In this document: one piece after another, positions 1-12,336 of the stretch
Layout: each line of letters begins with the position of its first letter
How positions within the stretch are numbered: the first letter of the stretch is position 1
Assembly: GCA_963678705.1 (NCBI GenBank)
Contig: OY783222.1
Location: forward strand, 2,294,001-2,358,000
Source of the DNA: Panorpa germanica
Taxonomy: Eukaryota; Arthropoda; Insecta; Mecoptera; Panorpidae
Length of the DNA: 64,000 nucleotides
Direction: 5' to 3'
Made by a program: the position numbers and the translations under genes
Notes under the pieces: generated by a model
What the model was told of the DNA's origin: nothing
The model's database searches: none
The model's input: only the letters and a program-made list of their open reading frames with translations

Positions 1-700
1 TAAAAAGCAGTAACTGATTTTGCTGAGATATTTGGTCAATTTTTCCAGAACAAGACTTCTAAGTGCCCCACTTTTCTTTCCCTGAATGCGTGCCTATTAC
101 GCCGCCATTTAATCCGCCAGTGAAATTTATTATTTAAGAAATTATTCAAAACTAATATATCTAAATAAATGTTTGAGAAGCTTTTCTCTTCAAAAGCTTC
201 AAGGCAAAAACTTCAAGAAAGAAGGGATCATTGAACAGAATAACAGTTTGAGAGTTATAAACTAAATTATTTTAAATCCTTTGTTGTAAAAGTTATTAAC
301 AATATTAAATTACTTAAAAATATTCGAAGAATTAATTTTAAAAACTTTTTTTTTGTTTTTATTTAAATTTTGTGGGAAATATTATCACCTAATAAAAATT
401 TGTTTTATTTGTTAAGTATTTTATTTCAAAATCAATGTTTTGTACGTGTGAAAACAAAAAAATATTTCTTCTAAGTTTGCTTCAGTAAATAAGGATACTG
501 ACCTTGGATTAAGTTTTGATGAACTTGAATCAATCACATAAAAAAAAGGATTTGCTTAAGCAAATAGTAAATATCTGTTATGTAAAATACAATAGATGGA
601 TCGCAGTAAAACCTTGTAATATTTCAAATAAAATGGGTAAAGTTTTTTACATTTTATTACATAACTTATATTCCTTAAAATAAAGTTCGTAGGAAGATTT
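1..700. other. AT-rich intergenic DNA
   Basis: No gene, RNA gene or classifiable repeat is recognised here. The sequence is AT-rich with poly-A and poly-T runs and no long open frame on either strand. It ends at the left inverted repeat of a MITE at 701. Confidence 0.5.
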
Positions 701-1342
701 ATAATGGGCTTGTGTCCTATGTCTTCATTTCTATAAAAGTGTACTATATATTAATAAAGTGGGTTACTAGAACCTCAAATGTTCAATTATTTTTTAATAA
801 CTCCTTATATGTTAAGAGATATTACCAATTAAAAAAGTCATTTTGTCTCTTTAATTATTAAAGGGATTCAACGTTGTACACATTCCAAATGCATGTGACA
901 TCACAATCCTTGTGTAAGGTTACCAACCTTACAGCTCATAAATCTCTGCTATATGTATTTATATATCAAAATATCAAATATTATTTACAGCTATTTCAAG
1001 GAACACTCAAATTTCAATATTATGTCTGCCTTAGCTGGGTTAAATAAAATAAAAACTTATTATTCTTTGATTTGACTTGATTATTCGACTACCAACAGCT
1101 ACAAAACATTACCACAGCACTGACCTACTCAACAAATAACTGACGTTAAAATGCATATCACGTCATACAAATATGGCCGACCATTTCTAGCGCTAAAACT
1201 ACAATTCAAACTTTTAATTGCTATATCTCCGTCAACATTTAGATATTTAATAAAATAGACACGCCAATACACATTTATTAACATCAATTTCAATCAACAA
1301 TTGAAAAATCGACCACTAAAAAATGAGGACACAAGCCATTAT
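701..1342. mobile_element. MITE family A, full-length copy (about 640 bp)
   Basis: The ends are terminal inverted repeats: ATAATGGGCTTGTGTCCT at the left and its complement, lacking one G, at the right (ends 1342). The interior has no coding capacity. Six further related copies or remnants occur in this window (18.48, 30.53, 32.6, 34.05, 53.62 and 55.86 kb), sharing blocks with the core GACGGAGATATAGCAATT. This copy lacks the internal hairpin seen in the copies at 34.05 and 53.62 kb. It is a non-autonomous DNA transposon; the superfamily cannot be assigned by eye. Confidence 0.8.
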
Positions 1343-1489
1343 GCTAATACGCAAAAGGGTAGATTGAAATGTACGAGAGACTAGAACTTTAACTAGCCAT
1401 TCTATTTCACCAAAGGTTTACTGAGATGTAACTAAAACTAAAGCAGGCATGTTCTTTTACGAATATTTGTTAGTTATCATATATTATAA

Positions 1490-3425
1490 TGTCCCAGGTG
1501 TTTGAATCTATTCTTATATGTTTATGATCTTATATGTTTGGTACTGAATTTTGTATGGCAGCGCGAAAACGGCTCCGGCGATCTTTTTGTAAATTTCCTA
1601 TTTCGTAGAGAAAAAATTCTAAGACTTTTGGCGTCCCCGGATTTTTCCCTGAATTTCCTGGAAACCCGTAATTTTGGAAAAACTGGAAAAAAAGTGATCT
1701 CTTTTTTGCTGTATTTCTTTTAAATTGGAAAAGATAGAAAGTTGAAATTTTGCATGTGTATTGAGATTATAATTATGCACATTTTCCAATAGTTGGAGAT
1801 TTGAAATTTGAGTTCAGTAGCGGCGCGAATTTTTGGGGGCAATGTTAGAATAGAGTTAGGACGTTCAAATTTAATATGTAGGCTCGCTGTAGACAGTAAT
1901 TAATGAAAAAAAATAAACAGCCCCAAATTTCCAGTGGCGGCGGGAGTTGAGACAGTAAAAGCCAAAAATATTGAAAATGTAGTATTATAACTTAGGGTAT
2001 GTATTAAGACACTAATTGCGCATGTTTGCCAAAAATTGGATTACCAAAATTTTAATTCAGTAGCGGCGTGATTTTTTGGGGGCAATGTCGCAACAGAGCT
2101 AGAACGTTGATATTTGGAACGTGGGCCCTATATAGAGTGTCATTAAAGACACACTATAGAAAATTGCAACTTTCCAGAGGCGGCGGGCGCTGGGGGCCAA
2201 AGAGCAGAAATATGAAATATATAGAGATAGGGCTATAGTTTAAAAAATATCCTATATTATAATGTTCCAACTGTTTGAATCTATTCTTATCCTATATTAT
2301 AATGTTCCAACTGAATGTTTATATTCTTATATGTTTATATTCTTATATTCTTATATGTTTGGTACTGAATTTTGTATGGCAGCGGGAAAACGGCTCCATC
2401 AATGTTTTTGAAAATTTCCTATTTCGTAGAGAAAAAAATTCTAAGACTTTTGGCGTCCCCGGATTTTTCCCTGAATTTCCTGGAAACCCGTAATTTTGAA
2501 AAATCTGGAAAAAAAGTGAGCCCTTTTTTGCTGTAATACTTTTAATTCGTAAAAGATAGAAAGTTGAAATTTTGCATGTGTATTAAGTTATTTAATGCTG
2601 ACATTTCTCAAAAATTAGAAATTCAAAAATTGAAAAAGGGGGGTTGAAGAAATTCGCGGGCCCGGTAGGGATCTTTGGAGAAAGTTCATATTCTGGATTA
2701 TTGAATAATTAAGTATAGTAATAATAAAAAAAAATTCAAAATTTCAAAATTTTATTTGGGGGCACGGGGGGCAGTATTTGCCGAGAGTAAAAATTGTGCT
2801 AGAAAATTGAAATTTTGTATGTAGGCTAACCTTAGTAACTTATTTACGAATCGAAAAAAAAAATCCCAAATTTTGAAAAAAAGTTGGTCAAATAACGCAT
2901 AAATTGAAAATATTTTTTATTTTGTTAAAAAAAATATATTTTTTAGTCTATTTATATGTTTCTATGTATTGTGCGCGAGTTTATTTATTATTTCAATTTA
3001 AAAATAGAATTAAATATGAAATGTAATTACGAATTACGAGTATTTTATTGGATTCAAATCATACACGACAAAAGGACGTCGCATTGCGACGGGGGTAAAC
3101 TCTAGGGATCTTATATTCTTATATGTTTGGTAGTAAATTTTGTATGGCAGCGTGAAAACGGCTTTGTCAATGTTTTTGAAAATTGCCTGTTTCGTAGAGA
3201 AATTTTTTTTAAGACTTTTGGCGTCCCCGGATTTATTAATTTAATTAAGAAAAAATTTATTTCCTTAGTCAGTTTGTATGAAAAATTAATTGTTATAATA
3301 TGTAAAATTAATATAGGACGAATTTATTTATTATTTCAGTTTAAAAATAGAATTAAATTTTGACATGAAATTCAAGCCACACACAAAAAACAGACGTCGC
3401 TTGCGACGGGGGTAAAAGCTAGTAT
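1490..3425. repeat. Three related repeat units, possible non-LTR retrotransposon remnants
   Basis: A block containing TTTGTATGGCAGCG, then AAAACGGCT, then TTTGGCGTCCCCGGATTT occurs three times, near 1550, 2370 and 3140. The units are about 0.8 kb apart and diverge after the shared block. The second and third units each end in a tail containing TTGCGACGGGGGTAAA (near 3085 and 3400), resembling the 3' ends of RTE-like retrotransposons in Lepidoptera. Short open frames here are in related but decaying sequence and are not genes. The class is uncertain. Confidence 0.5.
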
Positions 3426-3978
3426 TTATTATATATTTGTAGAACTTATTATGGATTTTGTAAGTTTTATTAATGCTAATACGAATGTAAATTAATTCCC
3501 GGTAATTTCACCAATACTTTATCGGTAAAACCTTTGACGATTGTGATAGTGTGTTGATATGATCAGGGCCGGACACAGTGCGGTGTCAATCGAGACGGCA
3601 GAGACGCAGAAAAATTGATAAGTGTTATTACTATATAGAACAAAATAATGAAATAAAGAAGCCATTTCCTCTTCCGATAGATAACAATTTAATGAATCAA
3701 ATTAATTGGTTTTTAATTACTTTTATCCAGAGCCGAACTACTACATTGCACACCCTAATTAATTATTAATTTACGTAATAATATAATGTAGAAAGTGAAT
3801 GTTTTCTTGGAACGATTTTCTAAGAATTATGTCAAATTTTCAAGATAAATAAAATTAGTTTTTGGTAATTAACTTCGGTAAATAAGTCGTATTGCATAAT
3901 TCACATTGGCAATGACCGGTTCTGCAGTGATTACGTAATCGTTGTAAATCACGGCAAACTAGATTCGAACTGTTGATC

Positions 3979-4008
3979 GGATGGGATGGGATGGGATGGG
4001 ATGGGATG
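3979..4008. repeat. (ATGGG)5 microsatellite
   Basis: Five perfect ATGGG units starting at 3981, flanked by partial units. It is G-rich on the plus strand. Confidence 0.95.
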
Positions 4009-4164
4009 TCCACGGTTTACCGTGTGCGGTTTGGTTTCCTTGTGATAAAACGCGTACGACTTTAAGAACGCGCGGGACGTTTGTTTGTAACCATAAATGA
4101 ATTTATCAATAAAATTTTGATGAAATTTAAAAAAAAACCACACATTAATTTTTTAATGGTTTCT

Positions 4165-4917
4165 AATCAATTTCTCAAGGTTTTCGAGACATCGGCATGT
4201 TTACGCATAAATAATAGAGATATTTAAAAATGGATTTCATTTTTGAAATCAGCGTAAAAAACTACATTAGAAAACATATTTAATAACTCAAAATAAAATA
4301 TTGATTTTTTATCAAAATTTCAAAGGTTATATATAACTCTTGTTAATTTCATAAAAATTCAACTTTATATTTTGTTTACTTTTGAATGGTTCTTAACGTA
4401 CTTTTTTACGCTGATTTCAAAACTAATTTTTTTTTTTATGTAGGTGTCCCGGTTTTCGAGATATTGGCGTCTTTAGGCATAAATGATAGAAATATTTAAA
4501 AATGGATATTATTTTTAAAATCAGCGTAGAAAACTACGTTAGAAAACATGTTTTATTTGGCAAAAGAAAAAATTCATATTTTATTGAATTTTTAAAGGTT
4601 ATACTCTTGTTAATTTCATAAAAATTGAAGTTTTTATTTTGTTTATTTTTGAATGGTTGTTGACGTACTTTTTTACGCTGATTTCAAATCTGCAATTTGT
4701 TTTTATGTAGGTGTCCCGGTTTTCGAGATATTGGCATGTTTAGGCATAAATAATAGAGATATTTAAAAATGGATTTCATTTTTTTAATCAGCGTAAAAAA
4801 CTACGTTAGAAAACATGTTTTATTTGGCAAAAGAAAAAATTGATTTTTTATCAAAAATGTAAAGGTTATACTCTTGTTAATTTCATAAAAATCGCAGTAT
4901 GAATTTGATAAAATGGG
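4165..4917. repeat. Repeat family B, copy 1, tandem units of about 270 bp
   Basis: The landmark TTTTCGAGA recurs at 4181, 4453 and 4720, giving a period of 272 and 267 bp. Each unit holds ACGTACTTTTTTACGCTGAT and a near-complementary block (ATCAGCGTAAAAAACTACGT), so every unit can fold back. The right end has the family's terminal motif TTAATTTCATAAAAATCGCA. Six more copies occur at 7.69, 12.75, 31.48, 38.14, 43.33 and 46.72 kb. There is no coding capacity. Confidence 0.8.
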
Positions 4918-5083
4918 ATACTTGTTAACTGGGAATACCCGTGCGTTCTTAAGGTCACCAGTCATTATAAAAACAACAAATATTTGAAAGTAAATTCTAG
5001 ATGTGTTAAAGTGAGTTGAACACTTTACAAGAATCAGTAAACAGCAAAACACAAACGACGACGCAGCGAGCTGCAAAGATTTA

Positions 5084-5088
5084 TCAGT
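5084..5088 (+). promoter_or_regulatory. Possible initiator of the Kunitz gene
   Basis: TCAGT, the arthropod initiator core, lies about 100 bp before the ATG at 5186. The sequence between is a plausible short 5' leader. No TATA box is visible at -30. This is a pattern match only. Confidence 0.3.
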
Positions 5089-5185
5089 GTGATCGATTCG
5101 ATAGAACTGAGGAGATAATTTCTTGCTAATTATCACATATTAATTATTCTGTATTTTGTTTAATCTTTGTGCTGAAACTACTAAC

Positions 5186-7157
5186 ATGTTTGGAATCAAA
5201 ATCTTGTTGTTTTGTTGTCTCGTTGCCGTTGCAGTCGGAGAATTGTCCAGTGAGTATTAAATTTATCTCTATTTTCATTGCGGGAAGAATTAGAAAATAA
5301 TTAAAGAAAATTTTCCGCGGTATTAATTAAATACCATCATTGCATGAGCGCTTCGCGACTTCTATTACTAGACGCTTGTATAGAAATGTATGTAATACAT
5401 TTTTAAATATTTATTTTCCAAATCTCATCAAGATAACTTGATTATTCTCTAGTATTTTGTTTTGAAAGTAAAAGAACTTTTAAAAAAGATTTCCTTTATG
5501 TTTTTTCTCATTCTCACCCTGATAGAAAATTATCTTCCAACGCAGTTTCACACTTGCGAGATTGCCACAAGCTTATTCTAAACTTCACTTTTTTTTATAT
5601 ATATATATATAGTTTCTCGGGCTTCCTAGGCACGTAGCCTTTTATCGCCCCTAATATTGTTCTGCTTCTTCTTATACATTATATCCAGACAACAAGAATG
5701 ATCAATTCATGGCTACTGCTGTTATAAAATTCGGTTTCTCAATCAAAAAGGCGGTGTTAACAGGAAGCGTCTGCGAAGTCTGTAGCACCGCCCTTTGGAG
5801 TCCATTTCTTGTTAATGCTGTTAAACTTCACTTTCGATTTCTCATATAGAAATTCATTTGCAATGAAATTTTCACACTTGCCAAGTAAACAATTTGGTGA
5901 AGTGTCCTATTTAGTGACGTTTCTATCACTATTTCACTTCAATTATAGTTCGCATCAACTTTATCTTAATTTGTATTCCGACAGGTGGAATAATTTCGCT
6001 ATTTGTAGCCGATAAAGTAGACATTTTATATGAAAGACTGTGAGAAACTGAACTCTTTCATGACAAAAAAATCATGACGCATCTTCAATATGATGTCAAC
6101 TATGATGTATGATGTTACTAGCTTACTACAAGCTAATTAAAGCGGTTAATATTCTATTTGGTTCAAAGTTAAATTTCTACATCGATTCATTATCGAAGAA
6201 AGCGTACTTAATTATTATTATTATTGAGAAAATAAGAATAAATATTGTAATGTATTAATTTATCACACCTGGCTGTAATTACCTAATGTAACCTCAAAAT
6301 AATACACAGTATTTACAATGACATAATAAATATTACTTAAAGTTACATAACACTTATGTAACTAATATAACTAAACGTTAAATATTAATTATTTGTATTT
6401 GACACATTGAGACTGCATTGATAATTACCCAAACCTGATTATTGCGGCCCTGATAATGTTGTTGTATATTTGACCTTGGCTATATTGACCTTTAATGCAA
6501 TAAAAAGAGTAATGTTAATAACAAGCTACAGGGTGTCCTGAGGAAAATATTAAATATGTTTAAAATAGTTTACTTCTTGCATGGGAAGGTTCTGTTGTAA
6601 TATTAACTTGTCCTATATTATTTTAGTGTTTCTAAAACAACTAGTAGCGCATTGTAATTGAATTAACAAAGTCAATTAACATTCTTGTATTATTAACCGC
6701 TTGATTCTATTATAAAAGCAATTGCTAATGAATAATATATGACTTTTGCAACAAAATATATTTCTAGGTTATGCTATATGTTTTTATATGATAACTAATG
6801 TAAAATTATGTGCAAAACCTGTAGTTATATTTAATAGCATTGTTTTCGTTTTCAGTTCCGGATTTTTGCCTAAAACCTTTCGAAAGCGGAACTTGCAAAG
6901 AAAAGAATGTGGTCTACGCTTTCGAGAGAAAGCACGGTCGATGTTACAGGGCACAGTATAGCGGATGTGGAGGAAATGGAAACAAATTCGCCACTCTACA
7001 ACAATGCATTGACACTTGTATACCAGCCCCAGAACTTCATGAGTCTCATAAGATCGAAAATCGGTTCAAGGAGACGGAAACACCCGATTACAAACTTCAC
7101 GAGGTCAGAGTCGACGACAACTTGAACTCCTGGGGAAGTCTGTTCGCTGAAGAATGA
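5186..7157 (+). CDS. Secreted single-domain Kunitz-type protein
   Basis: Two exons, 5186-5249 and 6856-7157, give 121 residues. Exon 1 encodes a signal peptide (MFGIKILLF then CCLVAVAVG); the intron is GTGAGT..TTCAG. Exon 2 encodes one Kunitz domain (about residues 26-76) whose six cysteines have exactly the family spacing 8-15-7-12-3, so three disulfides are expected. The residue after the second cysteine (P1) is Lys, which in this family predicts inhibition of trypsin-like serine proteases; P1' is Glu, where Ala or Gly is usual. After the domain comes an acidic tail of about 45 residues ending in FAEE. A polyadenylation signal AATAAA sits at 7243. The protein is probably secreted into haemolymph or a lumen; the target protease is unknown. 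Confidence 0.9.
5880..6115 (-). mobile_element. MITE family C, degenerate copy
   Basis: Reverse-strand relative of the 262-bp elements at 24977 and 29379: it shares the blocks CCAAGTAAACAATTTGG, GAAACTGAACTCTTTCATGA and ATCTTCAATATGATGTCA in the same order with many changes. It lies in the intron of the Kunitz gene. Confidence 0.65.
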
Positions 7158-7242
7158 TCTATCTATTTCATTTATCAATTATTTGTAGTAATAATCAATT
7201 AATATTAATCCTAATGTGATTTTGTAAACTTTTTTTATAACA

Positions 7243-7248
7243 AATAAA
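7243..7248 (+). terminator. Polyadenylation signal of the Kunitz gene
   Basis: AATAAA 86 bases after the stop codon at 7157, in an AT-rich 3' region. Confidence 0.6.
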
Positions 7249-7685
7249 TTTTGTAAATTATATATTCATTGTAATAACTTTAGGATTAATTAATGTGAAT
7301 CTTGAAAAAATGGTGGCTAAAAATGGCCAGTGGTTCCTAAGATAAAAGCAGTTAATAATAATCTGATAGAGGGCTCAATTTAGTACAATTTATACATAAA
7401 TAGCGTCAAATTTGAAACAGCTTGTATTGTAAATACTTTTAGAACAGTTTTAAATAAAAAATATGTGTTTATATAATATACACAGGTACAATACATAGTT
7501 ATTGGCGTTGAACTAGTTCCGATAACCGGTTTGCGTATGAAAATTTGAATATATAATTGATTAATAAATATATAACAGAATAATACGCTATAGCCTAAGA
7601 GTTTAATAATATAATCATCATGTTCACAAGCACAGAGGCGGATTCAATTTATTTATTTTTATAAAAGAGTCAAGAAGTACACAAA

Positions 7686-8215
7686 CAAGAGTGTGTAACC
7701 TTTAAAATTTTGGTAGAAAACCTATTCTTCATTTTGACAAATTAAACATGTTTTTAAACGTAGTTTTTTATGCTGATTCCAAAAATGAAATCCATTTTTA
7801 AATATCTCTATTATTTATGCCTAAACATGCCGATATCTAGAAAAGCGGGACACCTACATAAAAACAAATTGCAGATTTGAAATCAGCGTAAAAAAGTACG
7901 TTAAGAACCACTTAAAAATAAACAATTTCACAATTCACAAGGTCACAATTTTTATGAAATTAACAAGAGTAAAACCTTTAAAAATTTGATAGAAAATCAA
8001 TATTTTATTTTGACAAATTAAACATGTTTTCTAACGTAGTTTTTTATGCTGATTTCAAAACTGGAAATCATTTTTAAATACCTTTATTTTTATATTAACT
8101 ATATTTAGAAACTAAAAAGAGAACAACTAATAGGAATTTATGAAGCCGTACTTAGTGCACCCCGTTTTATGAAATGCATACTGCGATTTTTATGAAATTA
8201 ACAAGAGTATAACCG
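7686..8215. repeat. Repeat family B, copy 2 (opposite orientation to copy 1)
   Basis: Contains the family landmarks in reverse complement: TGCCTAAACATGCCGATATC near 7830, two AACGTAGTTTTTTATGCTGA blocks (7759 and 8034), and the terminal block TGCGATTTTTATGAAATTAA near 8182. The block just before it (CTTAGTGCACCCCGTTTTAT) also ends the copy at 43.3 kb, so it is probably a true element end. Confidence 0.75.
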
Positions 8216-11200
8216 ATAGTTGGTATTATGAATGTGATAATTAAATTATAACCTAACTATATCAATATTTTTCCATCTGATTCACCTCTGCTAAAACTAT
8301 TTACCAATTAGTAATCCGTCATCTTAACAAAAACATGGAAACTGCTACCGCATAAGTAAACAATATTTTTCTACATTTAATATTTCTTAGATTTATGCTG
8401 CGAGTATAGCTTACTAGATACGCATCATGTTAATAACCATTATATAAACATTATTAATAATTTATTAATAAATTATTTCAATTAGACAATTATTTTATAA
8501 TGAAATCAACTTCTGTGAGGTACGCGTATTCAATATTCGCGTATCGCGTTTAAGAACCCAATGGACCATGCTGATAAACTTTTCGATAGAAATACATGAA
8601 TATTTTTATGTTAATTGAAACTAAACGGTGTCGGGTATGGGAATGGTTGTTAGGCTTACATATAAATAACCCAATCGAGAAGATGACTTAGTTTTAGAGG
8701 AGATGCACTAAGATTTATTTTCTGAAGAGATACCTTGCGTGCTTATGCATCTTTGGTATTCATCTTAGGTAACAGCCCCGGGATTGTGACAGTCGCACAT
8801 ACTTTATAGCACCAGTTAGTGTAGTGATCAGAATTATATTTTATAGGGATGAAAATTTGTGGCCTGAAGTTATACGTATGGAACTAAGACTGTCTAAAAA
8901 GGAAGATAAACTTATTAACCAATATTCATCACGGAAGAATTGGAAGAGTAAAAATAAGTTGTAACCCCGCGTTTTCTACTTAGGAAGGTTGGTGAAGCAA
9001 CTCCTCTTTCTACATTAAAAGTATAATAACAGTAAATAGGTCCCAATTAACCCTCGCCACTGGAACTAGTTTTATTAATTTTAAAATATTTATATTCAAA
9101 TTTCTAGATAAAATTATTACCTCGATTCACTTTCTATATTTAAATTAGATTGCCGAAATCATACTACCAAGAACTAATGAAGTATATCCACCGTGTATAC
9201 TATTTTAGTATCAAAAACATTCTTACCACACTGTACAAGTTGTTAACACCATCATTCGATGATATGATTACGTGTTCAATATTTTGAACATAAAATATAA
9301 ATAAATTCTTTCGTCAGTATCGATTATATTTTGATTTATACATGGTTTTACGTATATTATATTTTGGGCTATATTTATTTTATATATAACTAAACTAAAG
9401 TAGATATTTGTGAGAGATAATTGCGTTCAATCTAATCTCACACTGCATTCAATCTCAATCTGAACCTTTCCTCACATGCACACTTGTTATTCCCTCGGGA
9501 CCCTCTGGTTATCTTCGAGAATTCGGCAAAGGATATAGCAAACCGATTTGGCGGGGTCTTTGTTCTTGAGACTATTATTTATTAAGTTTATTATATTATT
9601 AAATAATCTGCATGTCAACATCTAACAAGATATGAGAGCTGGAATGAATATATAGATGAGAATACATGTTCGTAAAAAATAATCATAATAAAAAAATGTG
9701 GGGCTTCTCTAAAATATAAGTAGCACTATTTAAAAAGTGTACGAATACAGAAATTGTTATATGTTATATAGGTAACAAGTTGTCAAGCATTTCACAATCT
9801 ATTATACAATCTTTGATATGTGATTCAGCCTACATAATTTAGCACCGCAACAATACTATCACATCTAGTACCAACAAGTTTTTGCTTGTTTAATTTCTTT
9901 TCTTTTAACTGATAATTATAAAATATGCTAATTACATGGATAATGAACTCTAAATTTGGTGTAACAACAGTAACGGTATTTTTAGATAATATTTTTTACT
10001 TGTTAATAATTCTATTATACTTATTACATATGCATAACTAAAGTTTATCATCGGAGTTCATCATTACCGGTTGATCCGATTCTAAACATAGTCCAGCAGT
10101 GTTACAACAAACAAATGAAGATTTAGTTAGTTAGAAAGGTAATTAGAATTGCAAATGTAAATCTAATAGATTAACAATTGAGTTGTGCTTTTTTTTAACT
10201 AAAATAAAAAAATAATTATTTAGTTCAAACATTTTTTTATGGTGCGAAACGAGGTATATGAGTAACTTGGTGTTGAATATATTAAATAATAGAGCGATGA
10301 TGAAATAAATATATGTTCGTATTCTATCTGAACAGATTTCAAGTTATCAACTTAGCAACTTCTTATACCCATTCTCATTAATTGTAATATAATAATTATG
10401 TATATTGTAGATTTGTTATTTATTAATTCTTATAATTAGTTTATCATTTGAAGAATTCATTTCCGTTTGGATAATCACCAGAATTTAGGAATGTTATCAT
10501 GCAATTAACAATAAATAAGATCTGTGCGAATTGAGATGCGTACTAAACCATCAGGCACGGCTCTGTTCTGCCGCTCTAAGCCACATGACACCACGTGCTA
10601 ATAGATTTTGGAACTGGTCATTCAACTCTACAGAATGAAGCTATTATACATATATCATTATATGCAAATGACCGGATAAGATTGTCTTATTTGTAATATT
10701 GTTATAAATAGAAGAACAAATCGAAGAACGTCTTTTAAATTAAATTATAAAAGGTATTGATGCAATACCTACATAAAAATAATTGTTTAGATTGCAAAAT
10801 AAATAGTATTTAATTTTATAAATACACAAATATCCGAAAATATTAAGCATTTCTTTAAACGAATTCTAAAGAATGCTAAATAGCTTTAAAAAAATTAGTG
10901 CAATATATTTATACAAGATTTATAAAAGCTTCTAGCGCGACTAGATGACAGAAATTGTAATTGGATAGAGATAAATATCCTTTGAAAAAATGGAATTCAA
11001 AGAAGTACCTATGAAAAAGGAAGTAGAATTCATACAAAGTACATGTGAATTATGAATTAGTGAAAAGATAACACTAGTTTAGTAAAAAAAGATTACAATT
11101 TGTAGCCAAATTTTTATATGTTGAAATCATGGCAATTACAAGTCCAATCATTTAAGGAGTGACATTCTTGTCTTTGTTAAATAACCGTTCGATTGTAATC

Positions 11201-11279
11201 TTCCTTCTTTGATCTTAAACACTCCTCCAACTAGTACTATTAAGCATTTTAGATAGAGATAATGTTAGATTATTTAAAT
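8216..11279. other. Intergenic, no recognised feature
   Basis: About 3 kb of AT-rich sequence with frequent stops in all frames. Two slightly GC-richer patches (9475-9550 and 10540-10620) contain no open frame or repeat that I can name. Confidence 0.5.
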
Positions 11280-11420
11280 CTAGTTTTCTACAAAGCAAAT
11301 CATATTGAAGATGCATGAAATGTCCTTTTTATCATCTACAAATGACAAAACCACTCCACCTGTTGTAATACAAATGAAGATAAAGTTGATGCAAACTGTA
11401 ATTGAAATGCAATATTGAAA
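11280..11420 (+). mobile_element. MITE family C, fragment
   Basis: Partial, diverged match to the 262-bp family C elements, including CCACTCCACCTGT and AATACAAATGAAGATAAAGT. The terminal repeats are missing. Confidence 0.55.
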
Positions 11421-11510
11421 AAAAACATCACAACATTCATGTAATATTTTACCTATACGAAACCTAGTAATATTTCATTTAAAAATGTGTTGTTTTACCA
11501 TTTTATAGGT

Positions 11511-11843
11511 ATTTCTTCTTCTTCTTCAATGGCTCGACAGCACTGGATGGGCCCTGGCCTTCTCAAGAATTTTATTCCAGGCCTCTCTTTTTTTCACTCT
11601 CAGAGCGGCGCCGGATGATTTAATTACTTGAGATTTCGTAACAAGGTTTTTTACGGGGTAGAGTTGTTAGCACCACGCCCAACCCCCAACCTGGAGGACC
11701 AGTCCTCTGATATAATCCCCAGGGGCAGGGTGCCCGGCTATACACCCAGGCACTGGGTACCCGTTTTAGTCGCCTCTTACGACATGCATGAGCAACATTG
11801 GGACTATTCTTTCACACCCGGTCACCACTCGGGTGGTATATAG
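11511..11843 (-). mobile_element. SINE, copy 1 (5'-truncated)
   Basis: Reads on the minus strand with a (GAA)n tail at its plus-strand left end (TTCTTCTTCTTC at 11516). It shares the core TTAGTCGCCTCTTACGACAT with copies at 14.74, 23.62 and 49.57 kb. The tRNA-like head present in copy 2 is absent. The short open frame inside it is not a gene. Confidence 0.8.
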
Positions 11844-12336
11844 GCATTTTAAAAACATTTAATCATTTAAAACATGTTTAGAAGAAATAGCATTTAAAGA
11901 AATGTCAGTGGAGGCAAAATGTAGATCTATTTTTCAAGAAACTGTAGAATACAAAACAAAATGTAAGATATACGTAACTGTGTTTAGCGGGCTCCGAGAT
12001 ATAAGCAAGACAAATCTTGTTATGTTTACTCTAGTCGTTGTATACACTTTTCCTTCCTTTTACCTTTTCTTCTACACCATAATGTTTGAAATCTTAATTG
12101 GAATTATTCTATCAATACTACATAGTCTACATCAGCTGCTACGCATATAGGCGCCTCGCACAATCCTGCAACAAACCCTTTTTACTCTTCACCGTACAAA
12201 CCAAACGAATGCTGTTTTACGAGCATTTCTTTGAAGAAACACTTACGTTACGTTAAGACCAAGAAGAAGGATCAACAGCAACGGCAACGACAACGTTAGC
12301 GTCGCAGCCCCGTGCGCGTCAACGGATCAACTTCGT

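Noticed and set aside
1502-3363. Short open frames repeated three times with similar peptides
   Set aside because: They lie in a decaying repeat, share no known domain, and lose the frame between copies.
4165-4917. CRISPR-like regular repeats
   Set aside because: Units are about 270 bp with diverged copies and no short direct repeat plus spacer pattern; this is a eukaryotic dispersed repeat.
4801-5136. Minus-strand open frame upstream of the Kunitz gene
   Set aside because: It overlaps repeat family B and the Kunitz promoter region, and shows no domain or codon signature.
5747-5796. Small RNA hairpin (AAAGGCGGTG paired with CACCGCCCTTT)
   Set aside because: A 12-bp stem with a bulge in an intron, single copy, no miRNA-like arm length; chance or a transposon end is as likely.
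11628-11843. Open frame in the SINE (also at 14843 and 23701)
   Set aside because: The similarity among the three frames comes from the shared SINE, which is a polymerase III-type element on the opposite strand.
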